Source: Phycisphaerae bacterium (GTDB lineage Bacteria; Planctomycetota; Phycisphaerae; UBA1845; PWPN01). From it: a stretch of DNA of 36,457 bases. The translations under genes were made by a program, and so were the position numbers. The DNA lies in contig JAUCQB010000246.1 of the NCBI GenBank assembly GCA_030372985.1, forward strand, positions 1 through 36,457, in the 5' to 3' direction. The notes beneath the pieces are model-generated. The model worked only from the letters and a program-made list of their open reading frames with translations. It made no database searches and had not been told where the DNA came from. This document shows, piece after piece, positions 17,587 to 26,114 of the stretch. Each line of letters begins with the position of its first letter. Within the stretch, counting starts at the first letter, position 1.

Positions 17587-20166
17587 CTATTGCCGCTCGC
17601 ACGACGGGTCGGCCGCTACATCAGGGCCGCTGAAGCACTGGTAGAACCGCGCGAAATCCTCCGCATCCACGTCCCCGTCCTTGTCCAGGTTGGCGTTGCC
17701 GCAGCCTTCGACGAAGTCCGTACCCGGGCCGGAGAAGCACGCCTGCAGGTGGCCGAAGTCGGCCTGGTCCACGTCCCGATCTCCGTCGAAGTCCGCCGCC
17801 AGGGGCCCGGTGACCACAATATAGTCGAAGCGCGTCAGCGTGTTCGGTCCACCCGGTCCTCCGACCGTGAGGCTGACCGTATAGGTGCCCTTGGTCTGGT
17901 ACACATGCGAAGGATTTCTTTGGCTGCTGGTTGTCCCGTCGCCGAAATCCCACGCCCACCAGGTGACCGCGCCGGTTGATTCGTCGGTGAAAGCGATCTG
18001 CGTCGGGGCGATGCCGGAGTCGGGCGACGCGACGAAGGCGGCCGTCGGCTTGCCGAGGCAATAGGCTACGGCATTGGTGAGGATCTGCTGACCAAGGGCG
18101 TTGGTCTGCTGCCAAGTGGTGTCGTAGAGGTGGAGCATGATCCGCCGGCCTGCGGCCGTGCCCCCGTCGAGCAAGGCCGCTCCGGGTTCGGCCACCAGGA
18201 TCGTCTTGTGGTTCGAATTCGAAGTCGACTCCGCCAGGATCTGAACCCCCGAAGCTGTCTGCTGCGTGCAATAGCTGAACATCTCGGGCGCGTCGGCAAG
18301 CGTGACGATGCCGTTGGGAAGCCCTTCCGTCACCGGATGGGTGTTGTCAAGCACGTTGATCTGTGTCTGGCCGCTCGCGGCGTACGCCCCGTCGCCCAGT
18401 GCCTCGCGGTCGCTGCGGGCCAAGGCAGACTCCCAGAAGATGAACGGCACCGATTCGTGCCGGTAGTCGCCGCCGACGTTGTCCGAGAGCACCGTAGAAG
18501 ATGCAATGATCAGGTCGTGGCTGGCGGCGATCTCGGCGGCGGTCGGACGGTTGGCCCGTTCGTCGTCAAACACATCCACCAGCAGGCCGAAGGAGCGGAG
18601 GCGGTCGGCGATCTGCGAGTCGGCGGTGTTCAAGGGGGCCGTCTCGGCCAGCATCGCGACCCGGGGGAAGTCTCCGACGCGGATGAAGCCTTGTTTCTGG
18701 GCCGTTTGCGGCCCCTCGCCGGTGGTGACCGTGAGCCGGACGGCGAACACGCCTTCGATCGTGTAGGTGTGGGTGGGGTTCTGAAGCGTACTGGTCTGTC
18801 CGTCGCCGAAGTCCCACGACCAGGCCGAGACCCCTGCAACCGTGCTCTGATCGGCGAACTGAACCGCCAGCGGGGCCGGGCCGGCGGTCGGGGCGGCCGA
18901 GAAGTCCACGGAGCCTGGGATGGCGGTGATGAAGCTGTCTTTCTGCAAGGTGAAGTTGCCGTCGGTTCCGGTCACGGTGAGCCGCACGCTGTACGTGCCC
19001 GGGCCGGTGTAAACGTGCACCGGGTTCTGCAGGCCGCTGGTCCCTCCGTCGCCAAACTCCCAGTACCAAGCCGATGCGCCCTCCACGTAGGATCGATCAG
19101 TGAACAGCACGGTCAGCGGGGCCACTCCGGTGGTGGGGTTAGCGGTGAAGGCGGCGCTTTGGGGAAAGGTTTTGTCAAAATCGCGGAACGCGTAGTACCC
19201 CGGCCGGGGACTCAGGTTGGCATTCATCAGCCCGTAGTTATCGAGCTCGGCAACGCCGTTGAGCACGAGATAGCTTGCCTGCTCCACGAACGACCACTCG
19301 GGCTTCTTCAGTTCCGTGAGTACCTGGACCATCTTGTCGGCCGTCGATGGGTAGTCGGCCGTGTTCCATCCGTACTCGCTGATCCAGATCGGCTTGTGGG
19401 CATCACCATTGGCCACCATCACGTTGCGCGTGTCTGTGAGGGCCTGCCAGTGGATCGTGCCGCTCCAGTCATACGGATGGATCGAGATCACGTCGAAGTA
19501 CGGGCCCGCCCCCTCGCTGTACATGCCCTGAATGTACTGGTACCCGTGGGTCACGCCCGAATGGTAGTCGATGTTGGCAGCGACGATCTTGGCGTCCGGG
19601 TCTTCGCCTTTGATCGCCTGGCTGCAGCGGATCAGCCACTGCGTGTAAAGCGGGTAGCTGTCAGAATTGGCGCAGCCGTCGTTGATCCAACTGCAACCGT
19701 TGGGCTCGTTCCAGAAGAAGTAGTACTTCACTCGTCCTTTGTACCGATTGGCCACGAAGCGGTGGAAGTCCATGAACTGCGGGACATACTCCTCGGCCGG
19801 CGGCGACTGCTGCGGGGGAAGCTCCGGATAGAGCCTGGCCCACTCCGGGGCCAGCCCCACAAACATGGTCGGCTCAATCCCGCGAGCCAGCATTTCATTG
19901 ACACAGAAGTCCGTGTAGTCGATGACGTCCCAATCGTACTGCCCTTCCACCGGCTCGGCGTCGCACCAGGCCAGGCCGGTGCCGCTGATGGTGGCCCCGA
20001 TGGTCACCATGTGGTCCCAGATGGCCTGATCGTAGGATCGCCCCTTGCCTGCCCAAATCGAATAGTAGCGACCCACGCCAAACAGGAATGGCCGGGGCTG
20101 GGCCATCATCGGCGAACTCAACAACAGCGTGCACACCGTGTACGCGGCAACCGCGCGACGTCCCAT
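17587..20166 (-). CDS. Secreted clan-A-like glycoside hydrolase with three PKD domains, ThuA-like domain and dockerin-like tail
   Basis: This 859-residue protein starts with a signal peptide (about 1-22). Residues 25-335 form a (beta/alpha)8 glycosidase resembling GH39 or GH5: FWNEPNG gives the likely acid/base E154, and WISEYGW gives the likely nucleophile E264. Two PKD domains follow (about 335-415 and 418-498; each has FGDG). Residues about 500-705 form a separate alpha/beta domain like ThuA or class-I glutamine amidotransferase folds (VAMLAETAPLNTADSQIADR, THPVTEGLPNG, RRIMLHLYDTTWQQTN). A third PKD (about 706-786) and a dockerin-like pair (789-859) end it. ATG 20166 has GGGAG nine bases upstream. 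It is the first gene of a three-gene secreted set. Substrate unknown; a plant or algal polysaccharide is plausible. Confidence 0.85.
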   Translation of the reverse strand: MGRRAVAAYTVCTLLLSSPMMAQPRPFLFGVGRYYSIWAGKGRSYDQAIWDHMVTIGATISGTGLAWCDAEPVEGQYDWDVIDYTDFCVNEMLARGIEPTMFVGLAPEWARLYPELPPQQSPPAEEYVPQFMDFHRFVANRYKGRVKYYFFWNEPNGCSWINDGCANSDSYPLYTQWLIRCSQAIKGEDPDAKIVAANIDYHSGVTHGYQYIQGMYSEGAGPYFDVISIHPYDWSGTIHWQALTDTRNVMVANGDAHKPIWISEYGWNTADYPSTADKMVQVLTELKKPEWSFVEQASYLVLNGVAELDNYGLMNANLSPRPGYYAFRDFDKTFPQSAAFTANPTTGVAPLTVLFTDRSYVEGASAWYWEFGDGGTSGLQNPVHVYTGPGTYSVRLTVTGTDGNFTLQKDSFITAIPGSVDFSAAPTAGPAPLAVQFADQSTVAGVSAWSWDFGDGQTSTLQNPTHTYTIEGVFAVRLTVTTGEGPQTAQKQGFIRVGDFPRVAMLAETAPLNTADSQIADRLRSFGLLVDVFDDERANRPTAAEIAASHDLIIASSTVLSDNVGGDYRHESVPFIFWESALARSDREALGDGAYAASGQTQINVLDNTHPVTEGLPNGIVTLADAPEMFSYCTQQTASGVQILAESTSNSNHKTILVAEPGAALLDGGTAAGRRIMLHLYDTTWQQTNALGQQILTNAVAYCLGKPTAAFVASPDSGIAPTQIAFTDESTGAVTWWAWDFGDGTTSSQRNPSHVYQTKGTYTVSLTVGGPGGPNTLTRFDYIVVTGPLAADFDGDRDVDQADFGHLQACFSGPGTDFVEGCGNANLDKDGDVDAEDFARFYQCFSGPDVAADPSCERQ

Positions 20167-20374
20167 AATGGATGCTCCCTGGAAAGCAGCCTGCTCCACG
20201 ACTTCCTGAGTTATTCTAGCAGAATTGACTGGACAGTAAAAGGCGGTTCCCGCGGACAGCGGAAGCCGGGTCTGCCCTATTTCAAGCATTCTCAATGGGT
20301 TAAGGACGACGCAGCCGCGCCCGGCCACGCTTCAACCACTTCTGAGAATTCGTGAGAGGCAGACGAGAAAGCCT

Positions 20375-21847
20375 TTACTCGTTGCCGTCAGGTTGCGTAC
20401 TTGGGGCGGGTTCCAGCCCGGCACCGCGGGCGCGATCCTGCAGGCCGGTCACATCGGAGGCGGGTGCTCTAAACAGGGCCCTGAGAAGCTTCGGGTTGGT
20501 TTTCAAGGCGGCGACCGCCTGCTGCCAATCGCTCGGGCGGTCCCTGGCCAGGATTTCGGCCTCGCCCAGCGCCACCGCCAGGTAGGCCGCACGAGCCCGC
20601 TCCCGCGCTGTCCCGGTCAGGTCTCGATGTATGTGAGGCAGAAGCTCGTTTCTCAGTTCCTCCAGTCGGTCCGTTGGCTGAGGCAGGGGCTCGACGTTCG
20701 CGGGTCTCTCTGTGGCGATCCGCCAGACCGTCCGGCCCTCAAGAACCTTTTTCTCGCCCCCATGGGCCAGGATCACCTTGTGAGCGACATCCACCAGCCG
20801 ACGTCCGTAGCTGGTGATGGTCTCGTCTTCGGGCAGGCCGGGGCGGGTGAGGTTGCGGTAAGTGTCGCGGATGGTCCAGCCCTGGGCTTCCATCCACTTT
20901 CGCCCCTTCATGACCCCGACGATCGTCCCGGCGGTTGCGGCGTTGCAGTCGGCATCCCAACCGAAGTTGAATGCCAGCCGGACGGTCTCGACGAAGTCCC
21001 CCTGGCCGTACAGCAGCGATCCGACGATCGCGGCCGTGTTCAACTCGCTCCCGTTGAAGTCGCGCATGCCGCCATGGCGGGCGTACCTGCGATGGATGGC
21101 GTGCCAGGTCTTGCGCCAGTCGGCCGGGTTGTCCGCGTACCATTGCCGAACGTCGCTTACGACCGCGGAAAGAACGCTTTTCCGATCGAGCGCGGTCTGG
21201 CCGGCGGCGACAATCCTGTCGGCGTCTGCCTCGATGAATGCCGTGGCGATCATGGTGTCGAACAACTGTGTCGCCTGGGCGGGCTCGCCGTCGATCGAGA
21301 CGTGGGTATAGTGCAGGCCGAGGCGCGAGGCGGCCTGCGGCATGCACGGGGCGATCAGCCCGAACGCCTCGCAGACGAACTGGCCCGAGATGTTGAACGA
21401 CGACCAGGGGTTCAGCGCGATGCGCCCCGTGAGCGGCGGTTCGATGCCCAGACTCATCAGCAGGCGAGCATATTCATTGGCGCACCAGATGTGTGTATTG
21501 ACGTGCCTGCTCCACAGCTCGGCAATCCGCGGATACGGCACGAACAGTGAGCCGCTTTTCTGCATCTTGATGACGTAAATCCACTCGATGTCCGTGTCGT
21601 CGTCGGTGTGGGCGCCCTCCGGCAGGGCGGGGATGTAACTTTCGACGTTCCCGGGGGCATCGTTGTATTTGAGTTCGTGCGGCAGACCGTTGAGGTTGCC
21701 GAGGATCTGCCCGAGCAGTCCGCCCTGGATCTTGTCGGCCAGCAGATCGTCGGGGATTTCAACGTACGTCCGTCGTGTGACGGCCGCGCACCCGGTGGTT
21801 CCGGTGATTGCCAACGCGATGATCAGGACCAGCGATCGTCGCATCAT
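20375..21847 (-). CDS. Exported ADP-ribosylglycohydrolase-family lipoprotein
   Basis: The fold family (ARH/DraG, ADP_ribosyl_GH) removes ADP-ribose or cleaves related ribosyl bonds using two magnesium ions. Family signatures are visible: IQGGLLGQILGN (40-51), the metal site HTDDDTDIEW (80-89), and GWDADCNAATAGTIVGVMKG (297-316). The total is 490 residues, longer than the usual ~300, with an extra C-terminal helical part. The N-terminus is a lipoprotein-type signal ending ITGTTGCAA (Cys20), so the enzyme is probably outside the cytoplasm, where ADP-ribosylated protein is not expected. GGAGG lies three bases before ATG 21847 and six before ATG 21844; the second is slightly better spaced. It precedes the glycoside hydrolase gene by 208 nt in the same direction, so a sugar or nucleoside substrate is possible. 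Confidence 0.85.
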   Translation of the reverse strand: MMRRSLVLIIALAITGTTGCAAVTRRTYVEIPDDLLADKIQGGLLGQILGNLNGLPHELKYNDAPGNVESYIPALPEGAHTDDDTDIEWIYVIKMQKSGSLFVPYPRIAELWSRHVNTHIWCANEYARLLMSLGIEPPLTGRIALNPWSSFNISGQFVCEAFGLIAPCMPQAASRLGLHYTHVSIDGEPAQATQLFDTMIATAFIEADADRIVAAGQTALDRKSVLSAVVSDVRQWYADNPADWRKTWHAIHRRYARHGGMRDFNGSELNTAAIVGSLLYGQGDFVETVRLAFNFGWDADCNAATAGTIVGVMKGRKWMEAQGWTIRDTYRNLTRPGLPEDETITSYGRRLVDVAHKVILAHGGEKKVLEGRTVWRIATERPANVEPLPQPTDRLEELRNELLPHIHRDLTGTARERARAAYLAVALGEAEILARDRPSDWQQAVAALKTNPKLLRALFRAPASDVTGLQDRARGAGLEPAPSTQPDGNE

Positions 21848-22090
21848 GTACCTCCAGAGAACGGCCGACCTCGGTCCGCGCAAAAGCGAATACCGGTGTT
21901 CATAATGGAGAATGATATGCCCACCCGTGCTGCCTGTCGCATCGCGGGGGGATGCCCTGGAGAGAACCCATTTGCATCCGGTACCCCGGCCGAATACCAT
22001 CCCCGCAACGGGCCGTTGGTTCATGAGGCGGTCAGGTAACACAAGTGCATGGCCGCGCAGAAGGGTGGCCATGGCATCCGCCCCCCGGAT

Positions 22091-22125
22091 AGCTGAAAGC
22101 TAATAGCGAACAGCTAAGAGCTTTG
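22091..22125. repeat. AGCT-rich repeat element
   Basis: AGCTGAAAGCTAATAGCG is followed by AACAGCTAAGAGCTTT; AGCT occurs four times and AAAGCT pairs with AGCTTT. The pattern resembles short AGCTGAAAGCTGATAGC-type arrays dispersed between genes in other bacteria. It is AT-richer than its surroundings. Confidence 0.45.
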
Positions 22126-22152
22126 GCTCCCAGGCGACCAACCCCCCTGTAT

Positions 22153-22171
22153 CCCCCCTTGGTAAGGGGGG
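22153..22171. repeat. Perfect CCCCCCTT/AAGGGGGG hairpin before lysS
   Basis: CCCCCCTT and AAGGGGGG form a perfect 8-bp stem around a 3-base loop. It is preceded by CCCCCCTGTAT, so the element may be longer. Intergenic palindromes of the form CCCCCCTTNNNAAGGGGGG are known as dispersed repeats in several bacterial lineages. It ends 30 bases before the lysS start and, if transcribed, would form a stable leader hairpin. Confidence 0.65.
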
Positions 22172-22201
22172 AAGCGTGGAACGAAGGTTGATCGGGCAAC
22201 A

Positions 22202-23710
22202 ATGAGCGATCCTCAACAGGTCGAAGATCGTAAGGCAAAGCGGGCGAAGCTGCGCGAGCTGGGTATTGACCCCTACGGCTGGCGGTACCAGGGTGTCCAA
22301 CCCGCGGCCGAGGTGCTGCGGCGAGGCGAGGCTCTGAACCTCGGTCCCGGCGAGCACGCCGAGGCCAGCCATGCCAGGGTGGCCGGGCGCGTGGTGCTCC
22401 ATCGACCGTGCGGCAAGCTCATCTTCATGACTCTCCGTGACGGGTCGGGCGACATCCAGGCGGCGGTCAGCAAGTCGGCCGTGGACGAGCAGGCCTTCAC
22501 CATCGCCAACAAAATGCTCAACCTTGGCGATATCATCGGACTGGATGGGACCCTGGGCAGGACCAAGACCGGCGAGATGACCGTCTGGGCCAGGTCGCTC
22601 ACCGTCTTGTGCAAGGCGATCCAGCCGCCACCGGCCAAGTGGCACGGGCTCAAGGACGTCGACCTGCGGTACCGCCGCCGCTACGTCGACCTGTTCACCA
22701 ATCCGGCTGTTCGGGATACGTTCAAGAAGCGGAGCCTGATCATCGACGCGATCCGTCGTTGCCTGGTGGACCGGGGCTACTTCGAGGTCGAGACGCCGGT
22801 GCTCCAGCCGATTTACGGCGGGGCGGCGGCCCGGCCCTTTGTGACCCATCACAACACCCTCGATATGCAGCTCTATCTGCGCATCAGCCCGGAGCTGTAC
22901 CTGAAGCGTTTGCTGGTCGGCGGGATGGAGCGGGTATTCGAGTTTTCCCGCGTGTTCCGCAACGAGGGCGTGGATACCTCGCACAATCCCGAATTCACTT
23001 TGCTGGAACTCTACCAGGCCTATGGCGACTACAACGATATGATGGACATCGTTGAAGCCATGGTTGCGGCTGCGATCGAACGGATCGGCGGCGGGTATAA
23101 GCGCACCTACGGCGACCTCGAACTCAACTTTACGCTGCCGTGGCCAAGACGAAGCTACGCCGACCTGATCGAGGAGCACGCCGGGGCGAAGATCACGGAT
23201 ATCGACGCCGTCCGGCGAAAGGCCTCGGAACTGGGCATCGGGCACAAGGGCATGGACGATGCCATCGTGATCAACGAGGTTTTCGAGGCGACTGTTGAGC
23301 CGAAGCTGATTCAGCCGACATTTGTGCTGGACTACCCGGCGCCGATCTGCCCGCTCACCCGCCGCAAGCCGGGTGACCCGAACATCGCCCTGCGGTTCGA
23401 GGCATTCGTGGCCGGGACCGAGCTGGGCAACGCCTACACGGAGCTGAACGACCCGGACGTCCAGGAGGAGAATTTCCGCCGCAGCCTGGCCGGCGAGCGC
23501 CGCGACGAGACCATGGCGGTGCTCGACGAGGACTTCATCCTGGCCCTGCAGTACGGCATGCCGCCGGCGGGGGGGCTGGGTGTGGGGATCGACCGGCTGG
23601 TGATGCTGCTGACGAACTCCACCAGCATCCGCGACGTCATACTCTTCCCGCTGCAGCGGCCCAGGGCGGCCGGCACCGAGGATGAGGAAGAAGCTTATGA
23701 AGGAGCTTGA
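22202..23710 (+). CDS. lysS: Lysyl-tRNA synthetase, class II
   Basis: This 502-residue cytoplasmic enzyme charges tRNA-Lys using ATP. An N-terminal OB-fold anticodon-binding domain (about 58-140, with GKLIFMTLRDGSGDIQ) is followed by the class II catalytic core. Motif 1 lies around 176-206 (RGYFEVETPVLQPIYGGAAA), motif 2 at 248-272 (FRNEGVDTSHNPEFTLLELY) and motif 3 at 457-484 (GLGVGIDRLVMLLTNS). The lysine pocket segment FVAGTELGNAYTELNDP is intact. Length and domain order are normal. A permease gene begins 50 nt downstream, as often seen with lysS in front of LolC/E genes in some phyla. Confidence 0.97.
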   Translation: MSDPQQVEDRKAKRAKLRELGIDPYGWRYQGVQPAAEVLRRGEALNLGPGEHAEASHARVAGRVVLHRPCGKLIFMTLRDGSGDIQAAVSKSAVDEQAFTIANKMLNLGDIIGLDGTLGRTKTGEMTVWARSLTVLCKAIQPPPAKWHGLKDVDLRYRRRYVDLFTNPAVRDTFKKRSLIIDAIRRCLVDRGYFEVETPVLQPIYGGAAARPFVTHHNTLDMQLYLRISPELYLKRLLVGGMERVFEFSRVFRNEGVDTSHNPEFTLLELYQAYGDYNDMMDIVEAMVAAAIERIGGGYKRTYGDLELNFTLPWPRRSYADLIEEHAGAKITDIDAVRRKASELGIGHKGMDDAIVINEVFEATVEPKLIQPTFVLDYPAPICPLTRRKPGDPNIALRFEAFVAGTELGNAYTELNDPDVQEENFRRSLAGERRDETMAVLDEDFILALQYGMPPAGGLGVGIDRLVMLLTNSTSIRDVILFPLQRPRAAGTEDEEEAYEGA

Positions 23711-23760
23711 GCCCCGGCCGGCCGGATTTGGGAAGCGACGGTTGGTCGCAGTCGGGGTTG

Positions 23761-25377
23761 ATGGATTCGATGTATAAGCTTTTCCTCTGTCTTCGATATC
23801 TCCGCAAGCGTCGAATCGCCTTCTTCGCCGTGGCGGCCGTCTGTCTGTGCGTGGCCATGGTGCTGATTGTTTTCAGCGTCATGGACGGCTTCCTGGGTAT
23901 GGTACGCGACCGGTCGCGCGGGATGCTCGGCGACCTGGTCATCGAAAACGAGTCCTCGCTCCAGGGCTTCTACTTCTACCAGGAGTTCATCGACGAGCTG
24001 AAAGCCGATCCCGAGATCGGCGCGCAGCTTCACGAGGCGACGCCGGTGATCTATACCTACGGCGTGGTGCGATACCCCGAGTCGCAGATCACCAAGCCGG
24101 CGCAGGTCAGCGGGATCCGGCTCGACGAGTATCGCAGGGTCAACGATTTCGAGAAGGGCCTGTTCTACGAGAAGTACTATCCGGGCACCACGACGCTGGC
24201 CAAGCAGCGGATTCCCGGCTGCGCCCCGACGGCCGAGGGCGTCTACGTGCTCCCGCCGGACATCGAGGCCGCCTGGCAGAAATGGTGGGCTTCAGCCACG
24301 CCGCAAGAGCGGGCCAAAGCTCCCATCGACAAGAGGTGGCCTTACAACCGCGTCGGCCAATACTGGCCGGTGCCCCATGAGGAGCTGGCGGCACCCGACC
24401 GGCCCGGCCCGAAGTGGTACGGTTCCGAACTGCCGGGCATCATCCTTGGAACGGACATGTGCGCAACGCGCAAGGAGAAGGGAGACTACGACCGGTACCA
24501 CTGCCGTGGCGAGGAGGTACAGGTCACGCTCGTACCGATAACCGAGAGCGGCCATCTCCGAGACGCCACAGGCCCGGTGAGAGACATCTTCCGCTTCACG
24601 GATGACTGCCGGACGGGAGTCTACGACATCGACTCGATGGCCGCATACGTCGATTTCGACCGCCTCCAGAAGCTGCTCAACATGGACTACCGTGAATGGA
24701 CGGATGACGACACCGGCCAGAAGGTCGTCAACCACGCGCGGGCCTCGCAGGTGCAGATCAAGCTCAAACCAGGCGCGAATGTGATGGCGGTCCGAAACGC
24801 CATCCGGGCGAAGTGGGACGCCTTCTCCGGGCCGCGGCTGGGCCTGGTGAGAAACCCGACCCTGATGACCAGCGTCCAGGTGCTGACCTGGGAAGAGAAG
24901 CAGCGGACGTTCATCGAGGCGGTGGAGAAGGAAAAGTATCTGGTCACCATCCTGTTCGGCATCATCAGTTTCGTGGCGGTATTACTGATCGGCTGTGTCT
25001 TCTACATGATCGTGCAGCAGAAGACCCGCGATATCGGCATCATCAAGAGCGTCGGGGCCACGTCGCTCGGCGTGGCGGGCATCTTCATCTCCTACGGGGC
25101 GGCCGTCGGCGTGGTCGGCGGTGCGGTGGGCACGGTCATCGGCGTCCTGTTCGTTCACTACATCAACGAGGTGCAGGACCTGCTCAAGTGGATCAGCCCC
25201 AAGGCCGAGGTCTGGAACCCGCAAGTCTATATCTTCGAACGCATCCCGAACGAGGTGAATCCCGTGCACGCGGCATGCATCTACGCGGTGGCGATTGTCG
25301 TTTCGATGCTCGGGTCGCTGATCGCCGCGAACAAGGCGGCGCGGGTCTGGCCGGTGGAGGCGTTGCGATATGAATGA
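23761..25377 (+). CDS. LolC/LolE-like ABC transporter permease (FtsX family)
   Basis: This 538-residue inner-membrane protein has the FtsX/MacB permease layout: TM1 at about 19-44, a very large periplasmic domain (about 45-390), and three C-terminal TMs (about 394-418, 439-467, 505-527) with the coupling segment TRDIGIIKSVGATSLGVAGI and the family ending AARVWPVEALRYE. LolCDE complexes extract lipoproteins from the inner membrane for transfer outwards. The periplasmic domain is longer than in E. coli LolC/E (~400 aa total) and includes a tryptophan-rich stretch (AAWQKWWASATPQ). Only one permease is present, so a homodimer or a partner elsewhere is needed. ATG 23761 was preferred over TTG 23707, which overlaps the lysS stop. 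The start of the ATPase gene overlaps its 3' end by 8 nt. Confidence 0.88.
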   Translation: MDSMYKLFLCLRYLRKRRIAFFAVAAVCLCVAMVLIVFSVMDGFLGMVRDRSRGMLGDLVIENESSLQGFYFYQEFIDELKADPEIGAQLHEATPVIYTYGVVRYPESQITKPAQVSGIRLDEYRRVNDFEKGLFYEKYYPGTTTLAKQRIPGCAPTAEGVYVLPPDIEAAWQKWWASATPQERAKAPIDKRWPYNRVGQYWPVPHEELAAPDRPGPKWYGSELPGIILGTDMCATRKEKGDYDRYHCRGEEVQVTLVPITESGHLRDATGPVRDIFRFTDDCRTGVYDIDSMAAYVDFDRLQKLLNMDYREWTDDDTGQKVVNHARASQVQIKLKPGANVMAVRNAIRAKWDAFSGPRLGLVRNPTLMTSVQVLTWEEKQRTFIEAVEKEKYLVTILFGIISFVAVLLIGCVFYMIVQQKTRDIGIIKSVGATSLGVAGIFISYGAAVGVVGGAVGTVIGVLFVHYINEVQDLLKWISPKAEVWNPQVYIFERIPNEVNPVHAACIYAVAIVVSMLGSLIAANKAARVWPVEALRYE

Positions 25378-26071
25378 CGTCATCCTCCACGCGGTCAATG
25401 TTCGCAAGTCGTACATCCTGGGGCGGGTCGTGCTCAAGGTGCTCAAGGGCGTTTCGCTGGCGGTCCAGCGGGGCGAGTTCCTGGCGATCATGGGCAGTTC
25501 CGGCAGCGGTAAGAGCACGCTGCTGCACATCCTGGGGGCGCTCGATCTCCCCGACGAGGGCCAGGTGACCTTCGAGAACCAGGACGTCTTCAGAGTGTCG
25601 AATGCCCGGCGGGATCGGCTGAGAAACGCGAATTTCGGCTTTGTCTTCCAGTTCTACCATCTGCTTCCCGAGCTGAACGTGCTGGAAAACACCGTTCTGC
25701 CCGGCATGGTGGGCACCTCGATTCTCGGCTGGCTTTCGCAAGGGGTGCAGCGTCGGCGGCACGCAGCCGAACTGCTGGAGCGTCTGGGTCTCGGCGAGCG
25801 GATCAAACACCGGCCAAACGAACTGTCCGGGGGAGAACGCCAGCGGGTGGCCATCGCCCGGGCCCTGGTCAACCGCCCGCAAGTCTTGCTTGCCGATGAG
25901 CCGACGGGTAATCTGGACGCGGCCACCGGAAAGGAGATCTTGAGCGTCCTCAAGGCGCTCAACGAGGAAGGTCAGACCATCGTCATGGTTACTCATGATC
26001 CGGCGGTCGCCGCTGCGGCCCATCGCATCGTTCACCTGGCGGATGGCAGGGTGATGGACCGGAAAACGTGA
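25370..26071 (+). CDS. LolD-like ABC transporter ATPase
   Basis: This 233-residue cytoplasmic ATPase powers the adjacent permease. All nucleotide-binding motifs are present: Walker A MGSSGSGKST (41-50), Q-loop Q94 in FVFQFYHLLPELNVLEN, signature LSGGERQRVAIARAL (152-166), Walker B VLLADEPTGNLD (172-183) and switch His209 in VTHD. The FYHLLPELNVLENV-type segment is typical of the LolD/MacB/FtsE group. A 10-15 residue insertion (VGTSILGWLSQGVQRRR) sits after the Q-loop. It overlaps the permease by 8 nt. LolD is the best guess, but a MacB-like export role cannot be excluded. Confidence 0.93.
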   Translation: MNDVILHAVNVRKSYILGRVVLKVLKGVSLAVQRGEFLAIMGSSGSGKSTLLHILGALDLPDEGQVTFENQDVFRVSNARRDRLRNANFGFVFQFYHLLPELNVLENTVLPGMVGTSILGWLSQGVQRRRHAAELLERLGLGERIKHRPNELSGGERQRVAIARALVNRPQVLLADEPTGNLDAATGKEILSVLKALNEEGQTIVMVTHDPAVAAAAHRIVHLADGRVMDRKT

Positions 26072-26114
26072 AGCGCCCCTGACGGGGCGAGTGTAGCTCT
26101 GGGGACGTGAAAAC

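Larger units (their letters stand above)
21848..22201. other. Divergent intergenic region with two repeat elements, ARH-like lipoprotein / lysS
   Basis: These 354 bases separate the minus-strand lipoprotein from lysS. The lysS-proximal half carries two repeat-like elements (22091-22125 and 22153-22171, listed separately). The lysS start at 22202 has only a weak GAAGG-type site upstream. I see no T-box or other named riboswitch, and no open frame that looks coding. Confidence 0.5.

Noticed and set aside
15140..17644. 834-residue plus-strand open frame
   Set aside because: It lies wholly antisense to paralogue B and is rich in Arg, Gly, Val and Ala with no domain. Such frames arise from GC-rich codon use opposite long genes.
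18130..20355. 741-residue plus-strand open frame
   Set aside because: Antisense to the glycoside hydrolase gene, which has clear domains and a signal peptide; composition is arginine/valine-rich and non-domain-like.
22100..23245. 381-residue minus-strand open frame over lysS
   Set aside because: Antisense shadow of lysS, whose class II motifs are all in place.
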